DNA of 54,068 nt from Bacillota bacterium (lineage in GTDB: Bacteria > Bacillota > Clostridia > Lachnospirales > Lachnospiraceae), in the NCBI GenBank assembly GCA_029779695.1, contig JAKPAB010000352.1, positions 1 through 54,068 on the forward strand, given 5' to 3'. Positions 33,871-42,965 of this stretch are shown in pieces. Each line of letters begins with the position of its first letter. Within the stretch, counting starts at the first letter, position 1. A program made the position numbers and the translations under genes. Below the pieces are notes generated by a model. The model worked only from the letters and a program-made list of their open reading frames with translations, searched no databases and was not told the origin of the DNA.

Positions 33871-34575
33871 TCACCACTCCAATTCTGAAACAGGGACAGG
33901 GTTCTGATTGATCGTAGATCCGGCATTTTTACCGTTCTTGACTAGAATCACCTGATCTGCCATTTCTGTAAGAGCATGGTTATGAGTGACGATAATGACC
34001 GTCATATTATTCTTTCTGCTGGTATCCTCCAGTAATTGCAATATCTGTTTTCCGGTCTGATAATCCAGCGCACCTGTCGGCTCATCACATAGTAAGAGCT
34101 TGGGATTTTTTGCCAAGGCCCTTGCAATGGACACTCTTTGTTGTTCGCCTCCTGATAGCTGTGCCGGAAAGTTCTGCATTCTTTCTTCCAGTCCTACTTC
34201 GCTCAATACCAATTCCGGTTGAAAAGGATCGTTCGTAAGCTGTGTAGCAATTTCCACATTTTCAAGAGCTGTTAGATTCGGTATCAGATTATAGAATTGA
34301 AAAATAAATCCTACATCGTTTCTCCTGAATTCCGTCAGTTCTTTCTTGGAATAATTAGAAATATCTACACCATCAACGGTAACCGTTCCCTTGGACAGCC
34401 TGTCCATTCCACCGAGAATGTTCAGAAGCGTGGTCTTACCGGCCCCGGACTGTCCTACTATGACAGTTATAGAGCCTTTCTTTATGGAAAAATCCATTTC
34501 GTCCAAGGCCTTGACCCGGACTTCACCGCTTTTATATATCTTGGATACTTTTTTAAAGCGAATAAAATCTTCCAT
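33871..34575 (-). CDS. ABC transporter ATPase, MacB/LolD type
   Basis: A 234-residue ATPase: Walker [11 protein letters not shown]-loop [20 protein letters not shown], signature [15 protein letters not shown], Walker [14 protein letters not shown] and H-loop THNHAL. This set is typical of the MacB/LolD/FtsE branch that pairs with FtsX-type permeases, and the permease gene follows directly. I start at ATG 34575; an upstream GTG at 34599 has a site only 3 nt away and cannot be excluded. Confidence 0.9.
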   Translation of the reverse strand: MEDFIRFKKVSKIYKSGEVRVKALDEMDFSIKKGSITVIVGQSGAGKTTLLNILGGMDRLSKGTVTVDGVDISNYSKKELTEFRRNDVGFIFQFYNLIPNLTALENVEIATQLTNDPFQPELVLSEVGLEERMQNFPAQLSGGEQQRVSIARALAKNPKLLLCDEPTGALDYQTGKQILQLLEDTSRKNNMTVIIVTHNHALTEMADQVILVKNGKNAGSTINQNPVPVSELEW

Positions 34576-34658
34576 GGCAGCTTCTTTCCCGGAGGTCACT
34601 AGCTCCGCAAAAACAACCTATCATAATCCCTTGCCTCATATTTGGGGTTATATATCTA

Positions 34659-35741
34659 TTATTTTTTTGTAATATATCCCTTTTCCATGAGTAGTTCTGC
34701 CAATAGCACACCGCCGCCGGCAGCTCCTCTTATGGTATTGTGTGATAGTCCTACAAACTTCCAGTCGAATACAGTATCTTCTCTCAGTCTTCCAATGGAA
34801 ATTCCCATTCCATTTTCATAATTCACATCCAGTGATACCTGAGGCCTGTTATCATCTTCCATATACTGGATAAAATGCTTGGGAGCTGAAGGAAGTCCTA
34901 ATTTTTGTGGTTCACCGCTATAATTCTTCAATGCTGCTATCAATTCATCCTTGGAAGGATTTTTGTCAAAATCAACAAAAGCAGCTGCTGTATGGCCATA
35001 TAGAACAGGAACACGGATACACTGAGATGTAATTGTCATATCCCTAGACGGAACAATCTCTCCATCCTCTATGCTTCCAAAGATTCTAAGAGGTTCCTTC
35101 TCACTTTTTTCTTCTTCGCCACCAATAAAAGGAATGATGTTACCTTCCATTTCAGGCCAATCCTTAAATGTCTTGCCTGCTCCTGAAATCGCCTGATATG
35201 TAGTAACTACAACTGTTTTCGGTTTAAATTCTCTCCATGCTGCCAGCGCCGGAGCATAGGATTGAATAGAGCAATTAGGCTTGACAGCTACAAATCCTTT
35301 TTCCGTTCCGAGTCTATTTCTCTGATATTCTATTACATCAATATGCTGTGGATTAATCTCGGGCACAACCATAGGAACATCTGGAGTCCAGCGATGAGCA
35401 CTGTTATTAGAAACAACAGGTGTCTCTGTCATGGCATAAGCATCTTCGATGGCACGGATCTCATCCTTAGTCATGTCTACTGCACTAAAGACAAAATCTA
35501 CATCTTTTGAAACTTCATCTACTTCATTAACATTTTTAAGTACCAGATTTCTGACACTGTCCGGAATATCACTTTCCATCTTCCAGCGTCCAGAAACTGC
35601 CTCTTCATAAGTCTTACCGGCACTTCTAGGACTGGCAGCAACTACTGTGACCTCAAACCAGGGGTGATTCCTGAGAAGATCAATAAATCTCTGACCTACC
35701 ATTCCTGTAGCGCCTAGCACTGCAACGTGTAGTTTTTCCAT
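34659..35741 (-). CDS. asd: Aspartate-semialdehyde dehydrogenase
   Basis: A 360-residue enzyme: NAD(P)-binding VAVLGATGMVGQRFIDLL at the N-terminus, active-site Cys in VKPNCSIQSY (~residue 157), and the conserved HNTIRGAAGG near the end. Sequence features place it in the archaeal/fungal-like branch rather than the E. coli type. It reduces aspartyl phosphate to the semialdehyde for lysine, threonine and methionine synthesis. AAAGGAG precedes the ATG, within a ~50-nt purine-only-like leader. Confidence 0.95.
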   Translation of the reverse strand: MEKLHVAVLGATGMVGQRFIDLLRNHPWFEVTVVAASPRSAGKTYEEAVSGRWKMESDIPDSVRNLVLKNVNEVDEVSKDVDFVFSAVDMTKDEIRAIEDAYAMTETPVVSNNSAHRWTPDVPMVVPEINPQHIDVIEYQRNRLGTEKGFVAVKPNCSIQSYAPALAAWREFKPKTVVVTTYQAISGAGKTFKDWPEMEGNIIPFIGGEEEKSEKEPLRIFGSIEDGEIVPSRDMTITSQCIRVPVLYGHTAAAFVDFDKNPSKDELIAALKNYSGEPQKLGLPSAPKHFIQYMEDDNRPQVSLDVNYENGMGISIGRLREDTVFDWKFVGLSHNTIRGAAGGGVLLAELLMEKGYITKK

Positions 35742-35811
35742 GTTGAGTCTCCTTTTCTTTTATTTCTCTTTTTCTTTTCCTTTTTCCTTTTATTTCCTAT
35801 ATTTTAATTCT
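35742..35811 (-). other. Purine-rich leader between queH and asd
   Basis: On the mRNA strand about 50 nt are almost entirely A and G, with several AAAGGA repeats, ending in the asd ribosome site. It may act as a standby ribosome-loading region; no hairpin is possible in it. Confidence 0.4.
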
Positions 35812-36471
35812 CTATCTTAATTCTATTTTCTGAGTCTTCTGTCTATCTCTTTCAGCCTTGGAAAATACACATCCACAATAGTCCTGACGATAGAGTTCAT
35901 ACTCTTTTGACAGCTCAATGGATCTCAGATAGCCTCCCTTTTTTCTAAATTCTGATGGCAGAAATTTGACTCTGTATTTTTCGGCCGCACTACGGCCTAT
36001 GTCATTCAGTCTCACCGGATCCTTCATTGGACTAATAGTCAGAGTGGTCGTAAAATATTCCAATCCTAGCTCAGCGCACATTCTTGCTGCTTCTGATAAT
36101 CGTAATTCAAAGCACTTCGTGCAGCGAATGCCACCCTCCGGTTCTTTTTCCATTCCCTTGATCACCTCAAGATATTTGTCAGGTTCGTATCTGCCTTCCA
36201 AAAATTTAATTTTGTTTTTAACAGGCATCCTCTGGATCAGATGTTCTAATTCCTCAGTTCTTCTGATATACTCAGCCTCAGGCTGAATATTGGGATTATA
36301 ATAAAAATCTGTTATGTCAAAATACTCGGACAGATACTCTAATACATAGCTGCTGCAAGGTGCGCAACATGAATGTATCAAAAGCGAAGGAACTCTTCCG
36401 TCTTTAGTTATTTTATCTATTTCTTTATCTAAGATTTTCTGATAATTGACCTTATTTTGAACCTGGCTCAA
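35812..36471 (-). CDS. queH: Epoxyqueuosine reductase QueH
   Basis: A 219-residue protein (formerly DUF208) with the paired cysteines of the family: HSCCAPCSSYVLEYL (~34), GGIRCTKCFELRL (~108) and YRQDYCGCVFS (~200). These bind Fe-S and a second metal in QueH, which performs the last step of queuosine synthesis in tRNA, replacing QueG. Middle gene of a likely three-gene unit with the membrane protein at 36505 and asd. Confidence 0.95.
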   Translation of the reverse strand: MSQVQNKVNYQKILDKEIDKITKDGRVPSLLIHSCCAPCSSYVLEYLSEYFDITDFYYNPNIQPEAEYIRRTEELEHLIQRMPVKNKIKFLEGRYEPDKYLEVIKGMEKEPEGGIRCTKCFELRLSEAARMCAELGLEYFTTTLTISPMKDPVRLNDIGRSAAEKYRVKFLPSEFRKKGGYLRSIELSKEYELYRQDYCGCVFSKAERDRQKTQKIELR

Positions 36472-36504
36472 TTTTAATACCTCTTACAAAAAATATGATC
36501 GACC

Positions 36505-36846
36505 TCAATCATCGTATCTCTTTGCCATGATCTCAATAATAAGTCCTACCAGATAAAGTGCTGCCATGAGAACCATAAATACAGACTTGCCAATATAAAA
36601 ACCAGCCGCTGCCTGAATGATGATGATAACAGCATGGATCCAAACAGGAATCCTATCTAATAGATTGACCAGCAGAATCTCAAGAATAGCAATGGTACAT
36701 ACAGGAACTACAGGAATATTAAGTACAAAACTGCTGACACAGATTGCTGCAATATTCGAAATAGCAAAAAACAGTATCATAAAGCAAGCCTCGCTTTTAG
36801 ATAACTGTTTATATGAATTGATCTTTTTGGATATTTTTTCAGACAT
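36505..36846 (-). CDS. Small membrane protein of unknown function
   Basis: A 113-residue protein with about four hydrophobic segments (~20-40, ~43-62, ~68-85, ~88-108) and a basic N-terminus. No family recognised. It begins with AGAGGT 7 nt before the ATG and is followed by queH after 33 nt. Confidence 0.7.
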   Translation of the reverse strand: MSEKISKKINSYKQLSKSEACFMILFFAISNIAAICVSSFVLNIPVVPVCTIAILEILLVNLLDRIPVWIHAVIIIIQAAAGFYIGKSVFMVLMAALYLVGLIIEIMAKRYDD

Positions 36847-36967
36847 AACAAGACCTCTCTAAAAATTTTTACATTATACAAAATACAAACGACTAATTTA
36901 TTCATGTATCAAAAAGACACATGTTTGGACAAAAATTATATCATTATTAAACAAATTTCTCAATCCC

Positions 36968-36996
36968 TCGACTAACATCAAAATCTCCTGTATACT
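36968..36996 (+). promoter_or_regulatory. Predicted promoter of the capA-like gene
   Basis: TCGACT (36968-36973) and TATACT (36991-36996), 17-nt spacing; the start codon is 47 nt downstream. Confidence 0.5.
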
Positions 36997-37043
36997 GATT
37001 TTATGGGAAATATAAATCATAAAAAATAATTTGGGGGGAAATC

Positions 37044-38249
37044 ATGAAGAGGAAGCATACTTTTCCAAAAATCATTTTATCAATTTTATTTATCATAGCT
37101 GTAGTAGCAAGTGCTATTTATGTAAGTTCTCTAACCGTAGGCGACCATAATAATGCCGATAAAATTATACACTCAAAAGACATAAAATCCACTAAGAGTT
37201 ATACTGAAAAAGAAAAGTCCAATTCTGACTCTTCTGCTTCTAATTCTAATTCTGTTTCTGATTCCAAAACAACCAGTGCGCCAGGATCTACTTCTATTAT
37301 TTTTACCGGTGATGTCAATCTAAACCAACCAATATTGTCTAATTATGACTCTTCCGGTCTAAACGGAATTTTAAGTTCCGATCTCCAAAATATACTTAAA
37401 TCAGCGGACATTCTAATGATCAACAATGAGTTTTCTTTTAGTACCCGAGGCGAGGCCATGGCTGGAAAAGAATATACATTTCGTGTCCCGCCTTCCTATG
37501 TGTCCATACTCAACGAAATGGGTGTCGATGTAGCCGGAGTAGCCAATAATCATGCCCTCGACTATGGCAAAGATGCTTATAGTGATACCCTAAGTACTCT
37601 TCATAATGCAGGAATTCCAACTGTTGGTGGCGGTAATTCCTATAATGAGGCTGCTGCACCTGCTGTTTTTAATAAAAATGGTGAGACCTATGCTATTCTT
37701 GCTGCCTCAAGAGTAATCCCATCAGGTAGTTGGAATATTGACAATTCAACACCTGGAATGCTTACTACATATGATCCTAATGAATTGATATCAGAAATCA
37801 AGAAGGCAAAAGCATCATATAATCATGTCCTGGTAGAAGTTCATTGGGGCAAGGAATATGCTGATCATCCTGAGGATTATCAGGTAGATTTTGCTCATAA
37901 ATATATTGATGCAGGGGCAGATGCAGTAATAGGTATGCATCCTCATGTGCTTCAAGGCATTGAATTTTACAAAGGTAAACCTATTTTCTATAGTCTAGGC
38001 AATTTTATGTTTTTCAAGAACACCAATCCCCTTGCAGCAGTTAAATTAAATATATCCGGGAATTCTATTTCCTGCCACATAATACCTGCCTATGCCAATA
38101 ATTCGAAAACATACCTGGCCCAAGGTGCCGAAACTAGTCAAAAATCATCAGCAGCCAGCAGTCAGGCTAAGTCTGTTTACACATATCTTCAATCAATCTC
38201 TACAGGTATCAACATAGATTCAAGTGGTACCGTTACTCCTGCTCAATAA
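37044..38249 (+). CDS. CapA-family protein (PGA_cap metallophosphatase fold)
   Basis: A 401-residue protein with an N-terminal membrane anchor (~8-30), a Ser/Asn/Lys-rich spacer (~45-80), and a PGA_cap domain (~82-345): IIFTGDVNLNQPIL, MINNEFSFSTRG, AGVANNHALDYGKDAYSDTL, EVHWGKEYADHP, ADAVIGMHPHVLQGIEFYKG. These Asp, Asn and His residues make the calcineurin-like metal site. Homologues take part in poly-gamma-glutamate export or envelope polymer metabolism; no other capsule genes are nearby. GGGGGG precedes the ATG. Confidence 0.9.
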   Translation: MKRKHTFPKIILSILFIIAVVASAIYVSSLTVGDHNNADKIIHSKDIKSTKSYTEKEKSNSDSSASNSNSVSDSKTTSAPGSTSIIFTGDVNLNQPILSNYDSSGLNGILSSDLQNILKSADILMINNEFSFSTRGEAMAGKEYTFRVPPSYVSILNEMGVDVAGVANNHALDYGKDAYSDTLSTLHNAGIPTVGGGNSYNEAAAPAVFNKNGETYAILAASRVIPSGSWNIDNSTPGMLTTYDPNELISEIKKAKASYNHVLVEVHWGKEYADHPEDYQVDFAHKYIDAGADAVIGMHPHVLQGIEFYKGKPIFYSLGNFMFFKNTNPLAAVKLNISGNSISCHIIPAYANNSKTYLAQGAETSQKSSAASSQAKSVYTYLQSISTGINIDSSGTVTPAQ

Positions 38250-38293
38250 AGTTGTGTTAATAGAATATAAAAAAGTACTTAAAAAATAATTAC

Positions 38294-38341
38294 AAAAAAG
38301 TGTTGCAAGATTCTTTAATTCAAAGGATCTTGCAACACTTT
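38294..38341. terminator. Bidirectional terminator between capA-like gene and tRNA-Thr
   Basis: A stem of about 19 bp (AAAGTGTTGCAAGAT with its complement, one mismatch). The minus strand has six T after it, so it serves tRNA-Thr well; the plus strand tail is weaker. Confidence 0.8.
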
Positions 38342-38348
38342 GTGTTCA

Positions 38349-38421
<73 letters not shown>

Positions 38422-38432
38422 AAGCAAGATTT

Positions 38433-38461
38433 ATACTATCATTTGTAGGTTTTAGCGTCAA
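38433..38461 (-). promoter_or_regulatory. Predicted promoter of tRNA-Thr
   Basis: Minus strand TTGACG (38456-38461) and TAGTAT (38433-38438), 17-nt spacing, 12 nt before the tRNA. Confidence 0.6.
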
Positions 38462-38569
38462 GAGAAATCCTCTTAATGCGTTTTCAAAAAAGTCTTATTC
38501 TTATTTATATTTTTAAGACAATTTACCTCTATTATGATAAAATTATGATAATTCATGGGGGATTTTATT

Positions 38570-39712
38570 ATGCAAACACATAAACTATCAAAAGCACCCA
38601 ATAATGAAAATAAGATCATATCTGCCACCGAAGCTACAGTTCTCGTTGTTGATGACAATAATGTGAATCTCACGGTTATAAAAAAGCTTCTAAATAAAGC
38701 GCTCATCAACGTAGATACTGCCAAGTGTGGCAGAGATGCAGTGAAGATGGCCTCTTCCAATAAATACGACATTATATTTATGGATCATCTAATGCCCGGA
38801 ATAGATGGCATCGAGAGTCTTCATTTAATAAAAAGAGATGATTGCGATTTAAATATAAATACACCCACCATAATTCTGACTGCAAATGCCGATTCCAGTA
38901 TAAAGGATAAATATTTAGCTGTTGGATTTGATGATTATTTGGGAAAACCGGTCAAGCCGGAAATGTTATATAAAATAGTTCAAAAATATGTACCTGATAA
39001 TAAGCTCATACATATGGAAATCAAAAATGATAATTCCTCAGGCAAAGTCTATGAATGCCAGCTGACTCATCGCATAAAAACTCACAAAGATACTTGCATA
39101 AAAGCACAAATAGAAAATATAAGAAACGTATGTAATGAACTTAATACTGTCTCCGGGATTGAGTCCTGCGGAAGTTCTGAAACATATATAGATGTTTTAG
39201 AGCAATACCTGCAAAATGGTAATGAGACTCTTTTACAGATAGAACAGGACTTGAAAAAATCCGACTACCACGATTACAAAATAAGAGTCCATTCTTTGAA
39301 AAGTACTTCTTCTCTCATTGGTGCCATGGAACTATCAAATAAAGCTCTCATATTAGAAGAAGCAGTAACAAAAGGGAATACAGATATAATAATTCAAGAA
39401 ACCCCGGGATTTTTGGATGATTTCAAAAAAATGCTTCAAAATCTATCAATAGCCTTTAGTCCTAATGAGAACAGTGAAAAAGATAATGAAGAAAAACCGC
39501 CTATTTCCAAGGAGAATTTTGAAGCAGCAATTTCTACCATCAAAGAATTTGTAAGTGTATTTGATTTTGATAGTGCAGATTATGTGATAAAAGAACTGTC
39601 AATGTACAGTGCTCCTATTGATGATGAGGTTTTTTTTAAGGAAATAAAAAAAATGATTAAAAACGTAGATCATGACGATCTTATGCCTATTCTCGAAAGG
39701 AGAATACATTAA
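38570..39712 (+). CDS. Receiver-HPt signalling protein
   Basis: A 380-residue protein. Residues ~22-140 are a complete receiver domain: acidic VVDDN (28-29), phospho-acceptor Asp72 in FMDHLMPG, Thr104 and Lys126. A linker leads to an HPt domain (~200-300) with the phospho-His241 in VHSLKSTSSLIG. A further helical region (~310-380) is not recognised. This is a tail of a hybrid kinase without the kinase, suited to relaying phosphate between other proteins. ATG 38570 has GGGGGA 8 nt upstream. It overlaps the next gene by 1 nt. Confidence 0.85.
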   Translation: MQTHKLSKAPNNENKIISATEATVLVVDDNNVNLTVIKKLLNKALINVDTAKCGRDAVKMASSNKYDIIFMDHLMPGIDGIESLHLIKRDDCDLNINTPTIILTANADSSIKDKYLAVGFDDYLGKPVKPEMLYKIVQKYVPDNKLIHMEIKNDNSSGKVYECQLTHRIKTHKDTCIKAQIENIRNVCNELNTVSGIESCGSSETYIDVLEQYLQNGNETLLQIEQDLKKSDYHDYKIRVHSLKSTSSLIGAMELSNKALILEEAVTKGNTDIIIQETPGFLDDFKKMLQNLSIAFSPNENSEKDNEEKPPISKENFEAAISTIKEFVSVFDFDSADYVIKELSMYSAPIDDEVFFKEIKKMIKNVDHDDLMPILERRIH

Positions 39713-40368
39713 TGGCCTCAAAGAAAATATTATTTATCAGCATGGAAATGTCATTTCTGGTAGATGCTATAATCAATAATCTAAAAGAAGCTCATTATGA
39801 AATCGTTTCTGTTAAGCCTGACATCAAAGCTCTTAAAGAGTGTCTGCCAAAATGTGATATCATAATATTATATCTTGGGAATATGAAATATATTTCCAGA
39901 GAATCTCTTATCTATATCAAAGCTAAATGCATAGAAGAAGATAAAGCTCTGTATCTCTTAGGGTCAAGAGAAGAGCTTATTCCTATGCATTCTATTTTTC
40001 CTGAAAATATGGTTCAAAAGGAATTTGAACGTCCTATAAATGTCAAGGATCTCATAAATGAATTCAACCGTGAATTAAACGATCATGAAAAGCCTAATAT
40101 CCTAATAGTTGATGATGACAGCGTATATCTAAGAAGCGTGCATGAGTGGCTCCATGAAAAATACCATATCACTATGGTCAATTCCGGTATGAATGCCATC
40201 ACATATCTTGCCAAGGACACTCCGGTTATTTTTCTAACCGGACAAAACAGTCGTGAAAATGTAGAAAATGTTATAAGACTGAAACCTGATGGATATCTCC
40301 TCAAGACTATGAAACCTTGCGAGCTTATCCGAACCATTGATATTTTTTTTAAGAAACAAAAAATGTGA
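39712..40368 (+). CDS. Atypical receiver-domain protein lacking the phospho-acceptor segment
   Basis: A 218-residue protein. The first ~115 residues have a receiver-like alpha/beta pattern (KKILFISMEMSFLVDAIINN, CDIIILYLG) without acidic or Asp residues at the phosphorylation site. Residues ~127-218 resemble a second receiver: NILIVDDDSVYLRSV keeps the acidic pocket, and VIFLTGQ and GYLLKTMKP keep the Thr and Lys. Between them, AITYLAK joins DTPVIFLTG directly, so the strand and loop that normally carry the phospho-acceptor Asp are missing (about 25-30 residues). Translationally coupled to the receiver-HPt gene, with AAGGAG upstream. Probably a phosphorylation-independent partner. Confidence 0.75.
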   Translation: MASKKILFISMEMSFLVDAIINNLKEAHYEIVSVKPDIKALKECLPKCDIIILYLGNMKYISRESLIYIKAKCIEEDKALYLLGSREELIPMHSIFPENMVQKEFERPINVKDLINEFNRELNDHEKPNILIVDDDSVYLRSVHEWLHEKYHITMVNSGMNAITYLAKDTPVIFLTGQNSRENVENVIRLKPDGYLLKTMKPCELIRTIDIFFKKQKM

Positions 40369-41868
40369 TCATTTCTGATCCTGAGACAAGCTGTCAGCTT
40401 GATTGTGGATCTGGGACAGTATGCTCATAAGACCTTCAAATGTGTTCAGCGCCTTTCTGGAGGTTTCTACACCCACATTGGATAGAGCTGATATCTCTTC
40501 ACTGGTAGATGAAACATCAGATATATTCTCATTCATGGCACTTGTAGCATCTGCTATCTTGCCCATATCTTCCTCGATCTCAGAAAATCTCACTCTTATG
40601 TCATTAACTTTCTCGCTTATTATTTCGAATTTATCTCTGGTCTCGTCTATCATCTCGCGCTGTTCTGTAATTGTCAGAACGGTTTCATCTGTATGGTTCT
40701 TGGCCGTTTCTGCCTCTTTCGCCAGATTTATAATGATATCTTCGATCTTTTCAGATGCTTCCTGAGTCTCTACCGACAGATTTCTTACCGAATCTGCTAC
40801 CACTGCAAATCCTTTTCCTGCCTCCCCGGCTCTGGCAGATTCTATTGACGCATTAAGTGCCAACAGATTAGTTTGACCTGCAATCTTAATAATTGTGCCC
40901 ACTATTTCATGGACATCATTAACTTTTTGCATTACAAGATCGTTCGATGCTGCAGTAGCATCAGATGCTATCTTTACCTTTTCCGATGCATCCTCGAGCT
41001 TATATATTACATCCGTACCTTCCTTAACTGTTTCTGAAGTATTACCTGTGAGCTCAAGCATCTCTGAGCACTTACTCTGGGTCTCATCAGCTACTCCTGC
41101 TATTCTATTGCTCTTATCAGCCTGATCCACTATAGACTGAGTAGTGTGCTCAATACCATTACTGATGTTTGTCATACCATCCAGATTACTATTCATAATT
41201 TCTTCGACCTCATGCACATTCTCTTTTGCTTTATTGAAAAGCTCTGAGATATTTTTAGCGATCGAAACCATTTTTTTGCTTGCGCCCATCTCTCTTTCAT
41301 GATTTTCAGAAATAACCGCATTATTTTCCTCATTAAAATCAACTAAAAGTGTTAAAACACTGTATGCTGTAAAACAACTCAAAAGAAGTGCACCTACATA
41401 AATAACCTCTGTTACTCCCATTTTTCCATTCAAATAACTGGTTTTTCCAACATTTATTAAAACTGACATAGAAAATAAAAGAATCCCAAATTTGATCAAA
41501 CGTTTATCCAGATAGATAATACTGCATAAAAGAATCGGAAGTCCAAGCGCAAAATAATAAGTATTTGTATCCAGAACCATTATGATAAAGTAGACTACGG
41601 AAACACCGCCCATTAAAAGAACAGCTCCCTTTCTGGAGACCTTCTCTTTTATGTATCCGATCCCGATCATAATGGCACCTAAAACGGCTACCCCCAGTTC
41701 AATTCCGATCTGCATTGAAATGCCGCTTCTTCCGATTTCAAAAACCTTGGAAATAATAATAAAAAATAAAGTAAGACAAGTAACTATAAGTGCTCTGGTG
41801 TTAGCTCTTACATACTGTTCTTTTGTCATTTTATCGTCAGCACCTTCGCTAAGTATTCCTCTTTCCAT
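40369..41868 (-). CDS. Methyl-accepting chemotaxis protein with polytopic membrane sensor
   Basis: A 499-residue receptor. The N-terminal ~170 residues contain about six membrane helices and no large extracellular domain. No HAMP domain is evident. The C-terminal signalling domain has the hairpin tip [20 protein letters not shown] then [20 protein letters not shown]. It passes signals to CheA/CheW, absent here, and fits a motile host together with fliB. ATG 41868 has GGAG 9 nt upstream; ATG 41907 (AAGG, 7 nt) is an alternative. It ends back-to-back with the receiver gene (TGA|TCA). Confidence 0.9.
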   Translation of the reverse strand: MERGILSEGADDKMTKEQYVRANTRALIVTCLTLFFIIISKVFEIGRSGISMQIGIELGVAVLGAIMIGIGYIKEKVSRKGAVLLMGGVSVVYFIIMVLDTNTYYFALGLPILLCSIIYLDKRLIKFGILLFSMSVLINVGKTSYLNGKMGVTEVIYVGALLLSCFTAYSVLTLLVDFNEENNAVISENHEREMGASKKMVSIAKNISELFNKAKENVHEVEEIMNSNLDGMTNISNGIEHTTQSIVDQADKSNRIAGVADETQSKCSEMLELTGNTSETVKEGTDVIYKLEDASEKVKIASDATAASNDLVMQKVNDVHEIVGTIIKIAGQTNLLALNASIESARAGEAGKGFAVVADSVRNLSVETQEASEKIEDIIINLAKEAETAKNHTDETVLTITEQREMIDETRDKFEIISEKVNDIRVRFSEIEEDMGKIADATSAMNENISDVSSTSEEISALSNVGVETSRKALNTFEGLMSILSQIHNQADSLSQDQK

Positions 41869-42199
41869 ATCCAGATTCTCCACTTCAATAATATATTTAT
41901 ATACCATAGCGAAGCCTTAACACTGCTAACTGATAAAGCTTCGTTTAATGTTTTATTATATAAAACTATATATGATAATACCCATTTTGACAACCAAATC
42001 GAATATAAAAAATAGTGAAGATTTTTCTCCCGTTATTATTATTATTTCCTAAAATTTCTCTGCTTTTTTTATAAAATCTAATCTTATTTATAATTTCTTA
42101 ATTTTTAATTCATACTTTCTTAATTGCTATAAACAATATATATCCGTAAGATGAATAATAGGTGTTGTTCCCCAGACAAAACCTAAGAAATGAGGATTA
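41869..42199. other. Intergenic region between the chemoreceptor and DUF5688 genes
   Basis: It holds the chemoreceptor promoter (41965-41993). The rest, very A/T-rich, shows nothing convincing for the plus-strand gene. Confidence 0.5.
41965..41993 (-). promoter_or_regulatory. Predicted promoter of the chemoreceptor gene
   Basis: Minus strand TTGTCA (41988-41993) and TATAGT (41965-41970), 17-nt spacing. Confidence 0.55.
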
Positions 42200-42832
42200 A
42201 TGATTTTAGAAAAAGATATACAAAACTTTGAAAAGTCTAAAAACAGAATTGTATTTGAATTAACCGGGAAGGAGAATGTTTCTGATCTGGTGTCTATACC
42301 CTACCTGGATATGGCCATAACATTCCGATATATAGTCGGGATATTTCAAGATGAGATCGCATCTATTTCCCTTCGTCAGGAGCACCTGGACAAATGGGGT
42401 GTAGGCACAGCTGACATTATGCACTATGCCAGGATCAACACCCCAAAGATACTTCCTCCTAAGGTAACACCTATGATAGATGCACTTAAGGAACTATCCG
42501 GAATCGAATTTGCGGGTGATGATCCTGATATATCACTCTCTCCCCTTTTTGTACTTAGTAATGAATATTCTACCCGAGGTGCAAGTGCGCTATTATACCC
42601 TGGTGTTCTCGAGGAATTCGCAGATCAGTTTGAATCTGATATATGTATAATACCATCCAGTATCCACGAAGTGATCCTGGTTCCTGATCAATTAGACATC
42701 ACATCCTCCAACTATGCCGCTATGATACAGGAGATTAATTCCACAGAGGTAAGTCCTCATGAGGTATTATCCGATCATCCTTATTATTTTTCAAAAAATG
42801 ACAAAAAAATCCGTCATTCTATGATGGCCTAA
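42200..42832 (+). CDS. DUF5688 family protein
   Basis: A 210-residue soluble protein matching DUF5688, a family common in Lachnospiraceae with unknown function: LDMAITFRYIVGIFQDEI, LSNEYSTRGASALLYPGVLE, CIIPSSIHEVILVPD and HPYYFSKNDKKI. No signal peptide or membrane segment. It is alone between divergent and convergent neighbours, with GAGG before the ATG. Confidence 0.7.
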   Translation: MILEKDIQNFEKSKNRIVFELTGKENVSDLVSIPYLDMAITFRYIVGIFQDEIASISLRQEHLDKWGVGTADIMHYARINTPKILPPKVTPMIDALKELSGIEFAGDDPDISLSPLFVLSNEYSTRGASALLYPGVLEEFADQFESDICIIPSSIHEVILVPDQLDITSSNYAAMIQEINSTEVSPHEVLSDHPYYFSKNDKKIRHSMMA

Positions 42833-42858
42833 AGCTGCACTCGGTTAATTGTCTAAAT

Positions 42859-42930
42859 AAAAAGCTCTTCAAGAATACTGATATGTGCCCAGAATTCTGG
42901 GTACATATCATACACTTGAAGAGCATTTTC
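42859..42930. terminator. Large bidirectional terminator between convergent transcripts
   Basis: GCTCTTCAAG pairs with CTTGAAGAGC, and an inner GATATGT-CCCAGAA region pairs with its complement (one T:G). T runs lie on both sides. It ends the DUF5688 transcript and the ten-gene operon. Confidence 0.9.
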
Positions 42931-42965
42931 GTTATTTATTTTATTTACAGATATATTATTAATAT

